From Miscanthus floridulus (lineage: Eukaryota > Streptophyta > Magnoliopsida > Poales > Poaceae), in assembly GCF_019320115.1 (NCBI RefSeq), contig NC_089598.1:79734570-79798569 (forward strand): DNA of 64,000 nt, read 5' to 3'. The translations under genes and the position numbers were made by a program. Shown here one piece after another: positions 22,118 to 33,591 of the stretch (within the stretch, counting starts at the first letter, position 1; each line of letters begins with the position of its first letter). The notes below the pieces were generated by a model. It did no database searches. It saw only the letters and a list, made by a program, of their open reading frames with translations, and was not told where the DNA came from.

Positions 22118-23515
22118 GCCTGCACAATTAATGTACAAGGTTAGTGAATGTTGGTGCGTAATCTTCAGGATTACGACTCTGCACAGTCTTGAGGACTATA
22201 TAAAAATTTCTCACGTGTAATCTTCATGATTACTTTGTGATTAAATAATATAAATTGTAAAAAAGTCAATATGCAGAATTTAAATAAATGCATTGAATAA
22301 TTTTTAAAAAAGTGCAATTATATAAAAGATATATTATTTTTACAGACTTTGAGTTGTATGTCCGTATACTGCAGTAGACTTCAGGTCGCTGCTATTTATT
22401 TGCTATTTATAGGTTTCATCAGAACCAAGAAACCTCTAGCACAACGCGGCTTTCCTACATGCGCCGCATCAGAACCGAGAAGGCATTGCATTAACGCTTT
22501 GGCGTGCAGCTGGAAAACAGGGCATCGCATAGACTCGCACTCTTTCTTCCTGCGTGTTTGTTTCTATAGGAACGCACAGCAGGAAAAGGAAGAGGAAAGC
22601 GGCGGCTAGCCACGGCCGGCAGGGCCCATGCCTGCACCGCTCTTCACGTGCTCGCCGGCGGCCAGGGGGCTGCGGCGGGGCCAAGGGCGCCCGTGCGCCC
22701 GTGCCAGGGACTGGGCAGCGGTGTCGGACAGCCAGGAGGGCAGCCCGTGCACACGCCGCTTGCTGCGACGGCCGGTGCGGCCAGTAGGGCCGGCTCGCTC
22801 GCTCCGGCGGGGCGGGAGGCGCCCACGCGTTCGCGCTGTTGGAGCTGCAGCGGCAGCCTGCAGCCGGCCGGGCGTGCTCGCCGGTGGCGGCGGCCCCTGC
22901 TGGTGGCGGACCGGATCCGCGAGCCTCTCAGGCAGCAGCGGCACTCGGCGTACCTGCGGCAGCGGCAGGGCCCGTGGCTCCCGCGCACGCTCACGTGGCC
23001 CGCTAGAGCGATTTTTTTAATTTTAACACTTTTTTAAACTAATTTTGAATCTAACACTGTTGGTTTTTTTTTTCCAAAACTAACACTTTTGGCCGCGCCT
23101 ATTAACATGGCGCGGTGAAATGCCAGTGCCGCGCCATGCATGGTTGTGCGGCGGATGGCTGACGTGGCGACGACCGAAAAGACTGACCGGCTGACCGTAT
23201 GTTCTCTCTATATGAACATTTGGGAATTATCTCAAACATATGGAGGACATGGTACCCACTACCCAATCGTGTGCTCTCCCCATGTGTCCACCCTTATCTT
23301 TTTCTTTTTCATCCCATTTGACAATAACGCTATAGTTCATTTCTATTTATCCTCACAATAATTTGAATGTAAATTGTCCAGCGCTTAACATTAAACAACA
23401 ATTCAAATACAAATTCTGGTTGTCATAGGTTGAACTAAAATTCAACTTTTCCACATCATAATTATTTAAATATTAAAACATAGTCAACGACATGGGTCTT
23501 GAAACATTTGATTAA
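22118..23515. other. Unassigned sequence with GC-rich core
   Basis: 22118-22450 is AT-rich and could be copia leader, but no LTR or primer-binding site is visible. 22600-23010 is very GC-rich. Open frames there exist on both strands and none has a recognisable motif. Around 23090-23160 are short inverted GC motifs (GCCGCGCC, GGCGCGG) seen in repetitive grass DNA. No gene is called. Confidence 0.35.
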
Positions 23516-23544
23516 CTAGCGTGGGTGCCCACGCTTCGCGTGGG
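23516..23544 (-). mobile_element. Helitron-type 3' terminus
   Basis: On the minus strand a 7-bp stem with a 3-nt loop (CCCACGC-GAA-GCGTGGG, 23544-23528) is followed 8 nt later by CTAG and then T. That is the hairpin plus CTRR|T arrangement of Helitron 3' ends. The element would extend to the right. I could not locate its 5' TC end. Confidence 0.5.
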
Positions 23545-24136
23545 AAGGAGGTGGGAAAAAGAAAAATGGGAAAAAAAATTATCGGGCTGACACTGTTCTT
23601 TTTTTGGGGGAAACGTGGTACTGTTGATCTACACCGTTCTGAGTCTGGGAAACACCGGATGAACAGTACGCGCCGGGTTGACACTTTTCCTTTTTGGGGC
23701 TGTTGAACAGAAATGGCGACCGGTACTGTTCAACAGTGCGCGACGATGTGACAGTCCTCAAATTTAAAGTTCTTATATAGATTGCAAGAAATACGGTCAT
23801 ATACTTTGTTTAAAGATTTGTTTATCGTATTTAAGAGTAGAAACCATTTATTCTAGAAAAAAATGCGACCATGTAGGCTTGCAGAGATCTTTTCTTTAGC
23901 CACAGCCCACAGGAGAACTCTTGTTGGATGCCTGGATGGACTCTGCTGCGGTAAGGTATGGGCCAGACCCACGAGACTTCTTGGCTCAAAACAACAACCA
24001 TTCGCATATCGGACTTCGAATAGTAAAATTCATTATGCAATTCAATAATGTATAAAACTCCTACCATTCCATTCACAAACTAATCTATTCAGTCAAATGG
24101 GATCTACTTTATGTAAAAAAACAATACACCACATAA

Positions 24137-24266
24137 GGCTTTGTTTGGATACACTTGTATATCCACCGGAATCCATTTGTGTTAGAGTGGAACTAGTTTA
24201 ATTTTTACTCCAATTCACTCTAACACGTATGAATTGAGATGCATATGAATGCATCCAAACAAGTCA
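24137..24266. mobile_element. Tourist-like MITE (130 bp)
   Basis: Imperfect terminal inverted repeats (GGCTTTGTTTGGATAC on the left, TGACTTGTTTGGATGC as reverse complement of the right end) are flanked by TAA on both sides (24134-24136 and 24267-24269). This fits PIF/Harbinger Tourist MITEs. It lies in the 3' flank of the receptor-kinase gene. Confidence 0.7.
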
Positions 24267-26474
24267 TAAGTGAAGAACATATCTTTTTATACAGTTATAG
24301 CCCAGACTTATTACATGGTTGCAAAATGCAAATTAACTGACATTCAAACACCCTATGCATGTACTAAATGATTTAGGTTTAACTTGAGTTTTGCAAAAAT
24401 AATATTATGGCGGGGTTTTCCTCCTCCAATCAGTTATGAAAATCAAACATCTAACGACCCTCTAGCACAGTGAGACTTATATCATTTATGGACAATTGCT
24501 TGTTGTCAACTGTCTTTCTAGGTGGGCAGTAGTCTCAGTGCAAAATACGTAGGTTGCTTTGGCATTGGAAGCGGTGTCATTTTGTTATCCAGCATGAACA
24601 CAACCACCGACATGAGTGGCCTGCAACTCGGATTGTCTTGAACACACAAGAGTGCTATATGGATGCATCGTGAAACTTCATCAAGGGAGCAATTCTCCAT
24701 GATAGATGAGTCCACCAAATCTTCTATTTTCCCTTCTTTCCATATGTTCCATGCAACATTACACATCAGTCTCACATTCAGAGATCATATTTTGTCTCCT
24801 GTGGATAGTTCTGAATTCTGACCATGTCCTTGTACTTACATATGATATAAGGTTAGAAAAATCCATGATTAGATGTGCTGATGAGCTAATCTTTAATCCA
24901 CTTATGATCTCCAACAATAGAACACCAAAGTTGTATGTGTCAGACTTGACTGAAAATGTGCCTTGCATTGCATATTCGGGAGACATGTAACCACTGTTCA
25001 AATAATTTCATAAAAAAATCTTTGCATATTTTTGAAACTGTAAAAAGCGAATGAATACTAAGAGTTGGCAGTGCAGCTGCTACTTACTATGTCCCGACAA
25101 CTCGGTTAGTATTTGCTTGGAGTTGGTCGTCATCACCACAGAATATGCTAGCCATGCCAAAATCTGATATCTTTGGGCTCATCTCCTTATCTAACAAGAT
25201 ATTGCTTGATTTGATATCTCTATGGATTATAGTTAATCTCGAGTCATGATGGAGATACATAATTCCTCTAGCAACCCCCTGGATTATTTTGAACCTTCTT
25301 GGCCACTGAAGCAATGATTTTCTTGCAGAATCTAATAAAAATAATACAGAAGAACAAGGAATGTTAGAAGGCACACATGAGCATATTTATCTGTTGGGTT
25401 TTATTAACTCTTTGAACAATAGGAATTGAATGTACCAAAGAGAAAGTAATCCAAACTTTTGTTGGGTAAGTACTCATAAACTAATAGCCTCTCATCTTCA
25501 TGAATACAACAACCGAGAAGCTTAACTAGGTTCTTGTGCTGCAACTTTGCAATTAAGGCTACTTCATTTTTGAACTCCTCGGTGCCTTGCCCAGAACCCT
25601 TGCTCAGCCTCTTGACAGCTACTTCCTTTGTGCCTTCCAACATTCCCTACATGATTTCATAATCCAGAATTATAAATTTTTTACAGCAATGTAATTTCCT
25701 AGGTAATCCCAAACTTTTTTATTCATACCTTGTATACTTTGCCAAAACCTCCTCTCCCAATCATATTGCAATCAGAGAAATTATCTGTTGCTATTGCAAT
25801 GTTTTCAAAGCTAATAAATGGGAATTCTATTATGTTCTTGTCACCAGATTCATCCATAGAACTCAAGTATTCTAGCATCCTTCTCTTCTTTTGTCGTTTG
25901 CCTGAAAAAAGTAACATCAATGTATCCCTTTTTTTCTAGAACATCGGCACATTAACACTGCACACATTCTTTAAAACGATGGCTCTTGGTACCTGTTCTT
26001 TTCCATGCCCAGACAAGCGCTCCGAGTGCAAGTAATAGCACACATGCTATGATCGGGAGTAAAATGTTCAGCAAATTGATCGTGTTTTGATCTATACAAG
26101 GAAATGTATCATGTTAGAGTTTGCTGCATCAAGCATTGCTTACGATTGTGTGATGAGTTTACTTTACCTCTAAAAAAGACTAAAAGATGGACATGCGAAT
26201 ATTCAAGAACCTAAGTACCACTTAAAGAGTTTCCTCGTGGATATTACTGATTAGAGTTTTGATATCATGACGCTCAGTCAAGTTATATGCTCATACATAA
26301 TTTTCCACTGCAAACATCAAAAGTGAACCTGATGATTAAACTTTTTCTTCTTTTTTGGCTGCTTCGGTAGTGTCAAAACTAGTACATAGGAAGAGATATG
26401 GTACGCTGTAATGGTTTATCTGATGTCTGATCGATCTAGTTGATGTCACGGGCAGGGTAGAATAGATCAGGGAG

Positions 26475-27569
26475 CACTACAGCACAACCCTTTTTGTACA
26501 TGCTCAAAATTGATTTTTAAAGACGGTTTTTGAAACCGCTACTAATAAGGCGTCAATTGTAAAAATGAAACGCTTACAAGAACAGTTTTATAGCTGCCCT
26601 TGAAAATGAAATTTAATTCTCATGAATGGTTGACTTAGTCAACTGTTCCTAAACATATTTTGAAAATCACAAAAATACTAAATTGTGCCAATAAATAGAA
26701 AAAACATATTTTGCCCAAGCCACCACATTGCTATTCAATTGTAAAAATGAGATATTAAGAGGGACAATTTTAAAACCACCCATAAAAATGGAAATAATAT
26801 TTAGAGGCAATTAACTTAGTCAACTATTCATAAAGATATTTTAAATATAAAAAAAATATTATTGCACCAAAAAGTAGAAAAAACTTTTTACCAAAGCAGG
26901 CATCTAACAATCACCACATGCTCATAAGGATTATTGCCACTGTACTGCACAATTACTTGTGACTAAGTATCTGATGCTATTTTTAATTAACTTTTATAAA
27001 TTTAATATTCAGTACTTTAGCCCCTAGACAAACTTAAATAAGAAAATGAACTGGAACATTTTAGATCTTATCGAGTAATGCAACTTTGATATAGGAGAGT
27101 TTTCAGCTAAGGTCATTTGACAATTTTGAATTTCATAAGAACTTAAAACGTATATTTTGGCCTCTAAACGATCTCAAATAAAATCAACTATAAAGTTTTA
27201 GATCTTGTTGAGCTCTAAACTTTTTATATAAAGTTTGTCTTATCTAACTTTATTTTTCAAAAAATTTATGAGCATATTTGCTTAGCAGTTATTTTTTTGG
27301 GTGGTTGACCCTAAAAATTAATTTTTAATAGTGATTGACTAAGTCAACTACCCATAAAAATTAACGCTTTTAGGAATGATTGGCATCAGAAACAAAAAAA
27401 TAAATAGTTTTTTAAGGGTGATTTTTAAGTCAACCGCTCCTGAAAATTGATTTCTAGATGATATTTGAAATCTACAATGCAACAAAACATTACTAGAGAT
27501 GGTTTAATGTGTGAACTGCACCTAAAAAAATAGGAAGCGATTGTAAAAAAAATCATTTATGTAGTAGTG
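26475..27569. mobile_element. Non-autonomous CACTA element in intron 1 of the receptor kinase (1,095 bp)
   Basis: Ends are CACTACAGCACAACC and, as reverse complement of the right end, CACTACTACATAAATG. Flanking 3-bp duplication GAG (26472-26474 and 27570-27572). Several internal copies of a palindromic TTGACTTAGTCAAC-like motif (near 26628, 26812 and 27335) fit CACTA subterminal repeats. There is no transposase. Confidence 0.78.
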
Positions 27570-28310
27570 GAGTTGGATGGAGAATTACGGTGAAGGTAAC
27601 AACTAGCCGGTCGGGTCTCAGCTGCTTAAGCCTAGGCACAAATACAATAACCTCACATGCTTTATCTCTAACTCAAACCCAAAATATCTCTAACTAATCA
27701 AGTATCCCGTCCTCCAGTTGGAACGATAGGTACATGTATGTGAATTATTGAGGAAACCCCACACGATAGCTGAAGTTTTAAAGTCCATTTAATATTAGGA
27801 CATATGGTTGAAATCCTAAACTGTTTCTGAGTAATCTTGATCTTACAAATAGGCCATATGACGGTGATGGCATGACTCCTTGTCACGTTGACCACTAATG
27901 TCCTTTTGAGGAAAGAAGGATGAGGTGTTAGGGATGCACGTACCAGGAGATTTGCCAAGTCGAATGTACAAGACCTCTTCAAAGATTTGCTTCCCCATGT
28001 CGATGAGATCCCCAGCCCAAACCAAACACCTCGATGTGTCGCCCATAGTATCACCATTGGTTAGGTTGGCGTAGGCGTATGCCATACACGAGCAGTTTCT
28101 AGTGCACTCAGCTGCACACTGCTCAAAGCTTCTATCCCTAATGTGCAAGAACTTGTCAGGAAGCTTCATATTAGGCATGGCCATGAAATAGTCTTCCTTT
28201 CCACATTCCAGTGCTTCCCTTCTCTGGCATCCTCTAGAGAAGTTGAGACTGTCAAGGAGCTCAAAACCATCAAGACACCGGCATGTCGGGATTGCCTCCG
28301 TGCGGTCACA

Positions 28311-29871
28311 CACTGGTACAGAGACGGGCTTTACTCCCGGTGGGGAACCCCCTCTAGTCCCGGTTCCCCACCCGGGAGCAAGTATCCGGGACTAAAGGGG
28401 GTCCTTTAGTCCCGGGTCAGGAACCGGGACTAAAGGGGGACCTTTAGTCCCGGTGGGTAACACCAACCGGGACTAAAGGTGCCTCCTGACATGCCACGAG
28501 GGTGCCCACCCTTTAGTCCCGGTTGGTAACCCCAACCGGGACTAAATGTTTTTTTTCCTTTTTTTTGTTTCTATTTCTATTTTCCTTTTTTTTTCTATTT
28601 TCACGCTGCTACCAGGTTTTTTTTGTTTCTATTTCTATTTTCCTTTTTTTCCTATTTTTAATTGATGATTCGTTTTGGTTTTTGAATACGCATTCTACGC
28701 TGCTAGAATATACGTACGTTTATAATGTTCAACATTTTATATAAACTATAGTACGAAGGACCTTTAGTCAACGATCAGCGGTACAATCCTGTTCAAGTTC
28801 GTGCTGCTTGGTTCGAGAGCTGAGCTTTTAAGTTAGCTTTCACTCTTCTGAGCAAGCGAGGTGGTGCTAATAGGTGGGACTGGCCAGCAATTCCAGCATA
28901 TTGCGTACTGGGCCGGCCCATCGAGGCTCCTGTAAACGCCCGGGACTAAAAGACCTTTAGTCCCGGCTGATAATACCAGCCGGGACTAAAGGTACATAAT
29001 ACCAGCCGGGACTAATTGATTTGGTTGTGTTCAGTTGCATCGGACCAGCCGGGACTAAAGGTCTTCGTTTTCAGTGTCAGCAATAAATGCAAGCCGGGAC
29101 TAAAGCTCATAAATGCAAGCAGGTACAAGTAAAGCACCGGGACTAAAAGTTCAGTGCTGGTCATCAGCTCGTAAATGCAAGAAGGTACAAGTAAAGCACC
29201 GGGACTAAAAGTTCAGTGCTGGTCATCAGCTCATAAAGCACGGCAATAAATGCACTAAAACTTACTTGTTTCAAAAGACTGCTTAGAGCTTTAGAGCTGT
29301 CCCTAGTAAAGTGCCGGTTGCATTCATAAAGCACGGCAATAAGTGCCGGTTGCATTTATGGTCATCAGCTCATAATGCAAGAAGGTACAAGTAAAGCACC
29401 GGGAGTAGAGCTTTAGAGCTTAGAGCATGGCAATAAATGTAACCGGGACAGCACGCTGTCAGTCCCGGCTCAAAAGACTGCCGGTTACAGTTTCAAGCTT
29501 TAGTCCCGGTTGGTGTTACCAACCGGGACTAAAGGGTCCTTTAGTCCGGGTTGATGTTACCAACCGGGACTAAAGGGTCTACCTTTAGTCTCGGTTGGTG
29601 TTACCAACCGTGACTAAAGGTTGGAGGACTTTTAGTCCCGGTTGGTGGCTCCAACCGGGAGTAAAGGTTCACCTTTAGTCCCGGTTGGTATCTCCAACCG
29701 GGACTAAAGGTCCACTGCCACTGTGCCGAGCGCAGTAGCTGTTGGGCAGGGACCTTTAGTCCCGGTTGGAGACACCAACCGGGACTATAGGTTTCTCTAG
29801 TCTCGGGCGTAAAAAATGCCGGAACTAAAACCAAATTTCGAAGTGGATCAAAAGTCGTTTCTCTACTAGTG
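28311..29871. mobile_element. Non-autonomous CACTA element in exon 1 of the receptor kinase (1,561 bp)
   Basis: Terminal inverted repeats CACTGGTACAGAGACG and, at the right end in reverse complement, CACTAGTAGAGAAACG. 3-bp duplication ACA (28308-28310 and 29872-29874). Both ends carry many subterminal TTTAGTCCCGG motifs in direct and inverted order, often as near-perfect hairpins (CCGGTTGG...CCAACCGG). The centre holds T-rich and unrelated sequence, and no transposase. This motif family is widespread in grasses. Confidence 0.92.
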
Positions 29872-30796
29872 ACAGTAGCCGGACGGACCACAAGAGGCGT
29901 AGAGATCACAGCTATTAGGAACCTCAACGATGACTGCCCATGACGAAGTGGCGCTGCTCCAAGTGAGGAGCCTCCCCTTGCCTGTATAGTCCAACGAAAT
30001 GCGGATGTATGGTGAGTCAGGCGAGACGGTGTACATATAGTACGACTTGTCCGCCGTGTTGATAGTTGTTTGGTACAAGTAGATCACGTCGACGCCATTG
30101 ATTTGTTGCATGCCACCGGATACCGGGTTGCCATTCCAAATGAATAGCTGAAGGTTTGAGGTGGGATCCATGCCAAGAGAGAAATCTCCGGTTGATGGAT
30201 CGTTAGGGCCCTTCCATGCAAATAAGTGTGTCGCCGGTTGTGCCTTGTAGCTTAGCAGGACCCTCATGGTTGGAAGAACGTTATCGGTCGGGTGATCGAA
30301 GCTTTGCCATAGCTCCGTGCCGTTCGGCGACCGAAGGACAAAGTTGCCGGAGCTGAGTAGCACCGCGGAAGCTCCGGCGCCACCTCCACTTGTGTCTCCT
30401 GTTGCCGACCAAAGAGTGTGGCCTTGGGAATCCGACAACACCAGCTCTGAGTTGCCGGTGATGGCGAGCTTCGCTGACAGTGTTTTGATTGGGTTGTCAC
30501 GGTTAGCGACCCATACCACAGTGCGTTCTGCAATGTGGTGGTACCAGACTCCTATGTACAGCTTCTTGCTGGAGTTGGTAGGGGAAAAGAAGCCAAGAGC
30601 AAAGTCTCCGCCCTCCGAGATGAGCGTGTCTTTGGGCAACAGTGGCTTTGTTTGTGTTAGCTGGTTGTCGGATCGACAGAGTGAGCTCAGGAATGTGAGG
30701 ATGACGAAGGCGGCAATATAGACCATATCAATGTCCATTAGGCCTTTCTTGTTCATCATCTGCCTAAGCAGTGTGGAGGAACTACTAGCGTCTAGT

Positions 30797-30809
30797 GTTT
30801 ATATATAGA
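30797..30809 (-). promoter_or_regulatory. TATA box of the receptor-kinase gene
   Basis: The minus strand reads TCTATATATAAAC. It lies only about 40 bp upstream of the first ATG at 30759, implying a very short leader. A downstream ATG (30738 or 30726), directly in front of the signal peptide, may therefore be the true start. Confidence 0.5.
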
Positions 30810-31146
30810 CGAAGATCGAGCATCTCTGGATTATTGACGTATATATGTAACTTTTTACGGTAATAACGAGTGGACCTATACTTGCGATATTTCTGTTCGT
30901 GGAATCGAGTCGTAGTAGCTTTCAACCATAAACGTTGTACGGGCGAGCGTTGGATGACGGCGAAGGCAGCAATAATTCCCAGACGACGTTTATTGCCATC
31001 TGTTGCTAAACCTTAACAAAGCACCGAGGAGCAGAGCAGACAAGCAGCAGCGCAGCGGTGACTGCTGGTCAATGGTCAGAACATGTTCTTGTCAAAAAAA
31101 GAAAAATGGTCAGAACATGTGGCTTCTTTTCTTGGAAGAATTAAGG

Positions 31147-31409
31147 GGGTGTTTGGTTGCCCCCTCCTAAATTTTAGTCGCTGTCCCATCGGATATTTGG
31201 ATACATGCATGGAGTATTAAATATAGACTAATTATGAAACTAATTACACAGTTTACGACTAATTTGCGAGACGAATCTTTAGGCTTAAAAAATTCGTCTC
31301 GTTGAGTACCAACGGATTATGTAATTTGTTTTTTTATTAGTATCCGAACACACCATGCAACATTCTTCCGATACACTTCCTAAATTTTAGTAGCCGGATC
31401 CCAACACCC
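31147..31409. mobile_element. MITE upstream of the receptor kinase (263 bp)
   Basis: Inverted ends GGGTGTTTGGTTGCCCC and, from the right in reverse complement, GGGTGTTGGGATCCGG. CTAAATTTTAG follows on both sides. An internal palindromic ACGAATCTTT...AAATTCGTCTCG is present. I recognise it as a common grass MITE; its superfamily is uncertain and no clear TSD was seen. Confidence 0.7.
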
Positions 31410-31526
31410 TCTACTCCAAATAGGTGCATGGGAGATCGAGGGGCTGTCACTGTCAGCAGTCTATGCCGACTGCAGCGGCGGCTAGGCTTGCCCGGCGCAT
31501 CGCTTAGCCACTACCGACGGAAGTGA

Positions 31527-31735
31527 GGGCGTGTTTAGATGGGATTTTTTTTTGTTTTTGCTACTGTAGCACTTTCGTTTGTATTTAGCAATTAGTGTCT
31601 AATTATGAACTAATTAGGTTTGAAAGTTTCGTCTCGCGATTTCTCATCTAACTGTGCAATTAGTTTTTTTTCGTCTACATTTAGTACTTCATGTATGTGC
31701 CGCAAGATTTGATATGATGGGTACTACACAAAATC
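31527..31735. mobile_element. Second MITE-like element, partial
   Basis: It starts GCGTGTTTAGATGGGA and contains TTTGCTACTGTAGCACTTTC, CTAATTATGAACTAATTAGG and TTTCGTCTCGCGATTTCTC, text typical of a high-copy grass MITE. The right terminal repeat is not clear, so the end is approximate. Confidence 0.55.
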
Positions 31736-31739
31736 AATT

Positions 31740-32764
31740 TGAAGATGGATAGGCGTACTAGGCCACCCTTTGACGCTAATATCTCCGCAGCATTTAGTGC
31801 CATCAGCGACAGCTCGTCGTCTCGCCTACGACTTCGATCGACTTCTTCAACAGTAGTCTACTCCCTCTATTAAAGTTTAATAGAGCACATCATCTTCATC
31901 TCAATTTTCAGTGAGTCAATCAATTTTAAATGTAAATAAGTTTATAGATGTACACTCTTTGGAAGAGGAGGCGGGGGACTTCATCGCTAGCTCGGAACGA
32001 CGTGAAGAGAATGTAATGATGAAAACCCAACTTGCTAGCTAGTCGGTTCTAGCTCGGAGACATTAATATCATTTGATATTTACTAATCATACACTAATAA
32101 CATCATTAGCTGAGTAAGCACTAAACAGGTGCACCAAGCGAGCCAGGCCCGGCAAAAACCGCCGCTCGTTTCCGTTGGATATAATATGGGCTTGACCGTA
32201 TAATATTTAATAAATCAAATAAAACTCTATAGTACGTAATATTAAGCGTTGTATGATTTAAAATCATACGGGATTTTGACTGAACGTTGACTCAGCTTAT
32301 ATGGTTGAAAATTATTCATTTTAATTGAGAAGTTGAGAAAAAAACATAGGCGTGCCGCGCGCGCGCCACCGCTGCCACGGGCCAGGCCGCGGGCCATGGC
32401 AGGCAGGCGACGAGCCGACGTGGCTAGTCTTTTACCACTTAATCCACATAATCACGGGAGTTTCTTTATTTGATGGTGGAGGCGAACTGATTGCGTCAGT
32501 TACCGTCCTTTCCGCTTCCGCTTTTCCGTCTCTTGGGATTCTCCGCTGCCTTTCTCCCTTCCCGTCGCAGCCATATATCCGTAGTCCTCTGTCAGTTTCA
32601 GATCTCCGTCTTCTGCAACCGCTCCCGAGAGAAACCATATCTCAGCAGCCTTCTGGCTTGCCCTCGCCCGCCTGAGAACCTTTTATGGGGTGTGCGGCGA
32701 TTAGGTTTCTGGATTAAATTGACAATGAAAATGCCGAAATTTCTAACAATCTAAAAACCTAATG
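31740..32764. other. Intergenic sequence, partly UTR-like
   Basis: 31860-31960 begins ACTCCCTCTATTAAAG, resembling a Stowaway-type end, but no partner end was found. 32440-32740 is pyrimidine-rich and GC-richer, like a 5' leader. It could be the leader or degraded LTR of the copia copy that follows. No LTR pair was identified. Confidence 0.35.
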
Positions 32765-33590
32765 TTAGGCAATTTTCTGTCAGTAGTTTTGCTGCTGCTT
32801 TGAAGCCAAATAATTTTGATGGCAAGAATTTCATGATATGGCGTGCCAAGATAGTATTGTGGTTGACTGCGATGAACTGCTATCACGCCGCGCAGGGGAA
32901 GCCTGAACAGTTTACTCCTGACGAGGAGCAAAAGTTCTTGGCTGCCGATAACCTGTTTCGAGGCGTCGTGATTAGTACACTTCATCCTAAGTATGAGAAA
33001 AACTATATATCTTGCACATCAGGCAAAGAGTTATGAGATGCTCTTGAGGCAAAGTTTAGAGTTTCTGATGCTGGCAGTGAGTTGTATCTTTGTGGAGCAG
33101 TTATATGACTACAAAATGGTTGAAAACCATTCTGTAATCGAACAGGCTCATGAGATACAGGCGCTAGCAAAGGAACTAGAACATTTCCTATGTTTGTTGC
33201 CCGATAAATTTGTGGCCGGCGGTATAATCGCTAAGCTGCCACCTTCTTGGAGGGATTTTGCTACTTCTCTAAAACACAAGAGACAGGAGTTTAGCGTGGC
33301 TGAACTTATCGAATCTCTTGATGTTGAGGAGAGGGCGAGAGTAAAAGACAACCGTGAAAAAGGAGTTGAGTCTTCCGCTACTAATATGGTGCAGAAGAAA
33401 AACTCATTTGCTTCCCATAATAAAAAGAAGAAGAACATGCAAGAGAACAATAATGCAAAGCCTAAGCAAACTGCACAGTTTAAGAAGAAAAATAACAAGA
33501 AAGGTGGATGTTGCTTTGTTTACGGGAGTGATGAGCTTGGGTAAGTGCGTGCCCAGACCGCAAATATAAGCAAGAAAAGATATCAGCAAA
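32765..33590 (+). pseudogene. copia gag (degenerate)
   Basis: Starts near LKPNNFDGKNFMIWRAKI and runs through TPDEEQKFLAADNLF and TLHPKYEKNYISC to a TGA where Trp is expected (GKEL*DAL, 33034-33036). A one-base change after SDAGSELYL shifts the frame. The remainder (DKFVAGGIIAKLPPSWRDF, VAELIESLDVEERAR) continues in another frame to a basic tail. The zinc knuckle is damaged: the second Cys reads Tyr (CFVYGSDE), followed by a TAA stop at 33542-33544. Confidence 0.85.
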
Positions 33591-33591
33591 C

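Larger units (their letters stand above)
24451..30759 (-). pseudogene. S-locus/G-type lectin receptor-like serine/threonine kinase, disrupted
   Basis: Minus-strand exons: 30759-27944 (interrupted by a CACTA element), 26091-25993, 25901-25729, 25646-25436, 25331-25088, 24993-24840, and a last exon from about 24755. Junctions 1-5 are GT/AG and in phase. Exon 1 encodes a signal peptide (MVYIAAFVILTFLSSLC), a bulb-type lectin domain (VVWVANRDNP, residues 81-90), an S-locus glycoprotein region and a PAN-like Cys-rich part (CAAECTRNCSCMAYAYAN). Exon 2 encodes the membrane span. Exons 3-7 encode a kinase with [32 protein letters not shown] and SPE motifs. The family sits in the plasma membrane and signals from extracellular cues. 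Damage: the exon 1 insertion brings a stop two codons in (29866-29868). No AG precedes the last exon. A one-base shift near 24535 causes a stop at 24518, before the family-typical end at 24451. Confidence 0.9.

Noticed and set aside
22606..23037. Several long overlapping open frames on both strands
   Set aside because: High GC content makes open frames on all strands. They are Arg/Pro/Ala-rich with no motif or splice context.
28523..28744. Plus-strand open frame rich in Phe/Leu
   Set aside because: It is a T-rich low-complexity tract inside the CACTA element.
24451..30759. Intact receptor-kinase gene with a long intron at 28311-29871
   Set aside because: The insertion has CACTA ends and a 3-bp duplication, lacks GT/AG borders at those positions and lies within a codon series. 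It is an insertion, not an original intron.
23516..30759. Helitron capturing the whole receptor-kinase gene
   Set aside because: Only the 3' end at 23516 is visible. No matching 5' terminus was found beyond the gene, so capture is unsupported.
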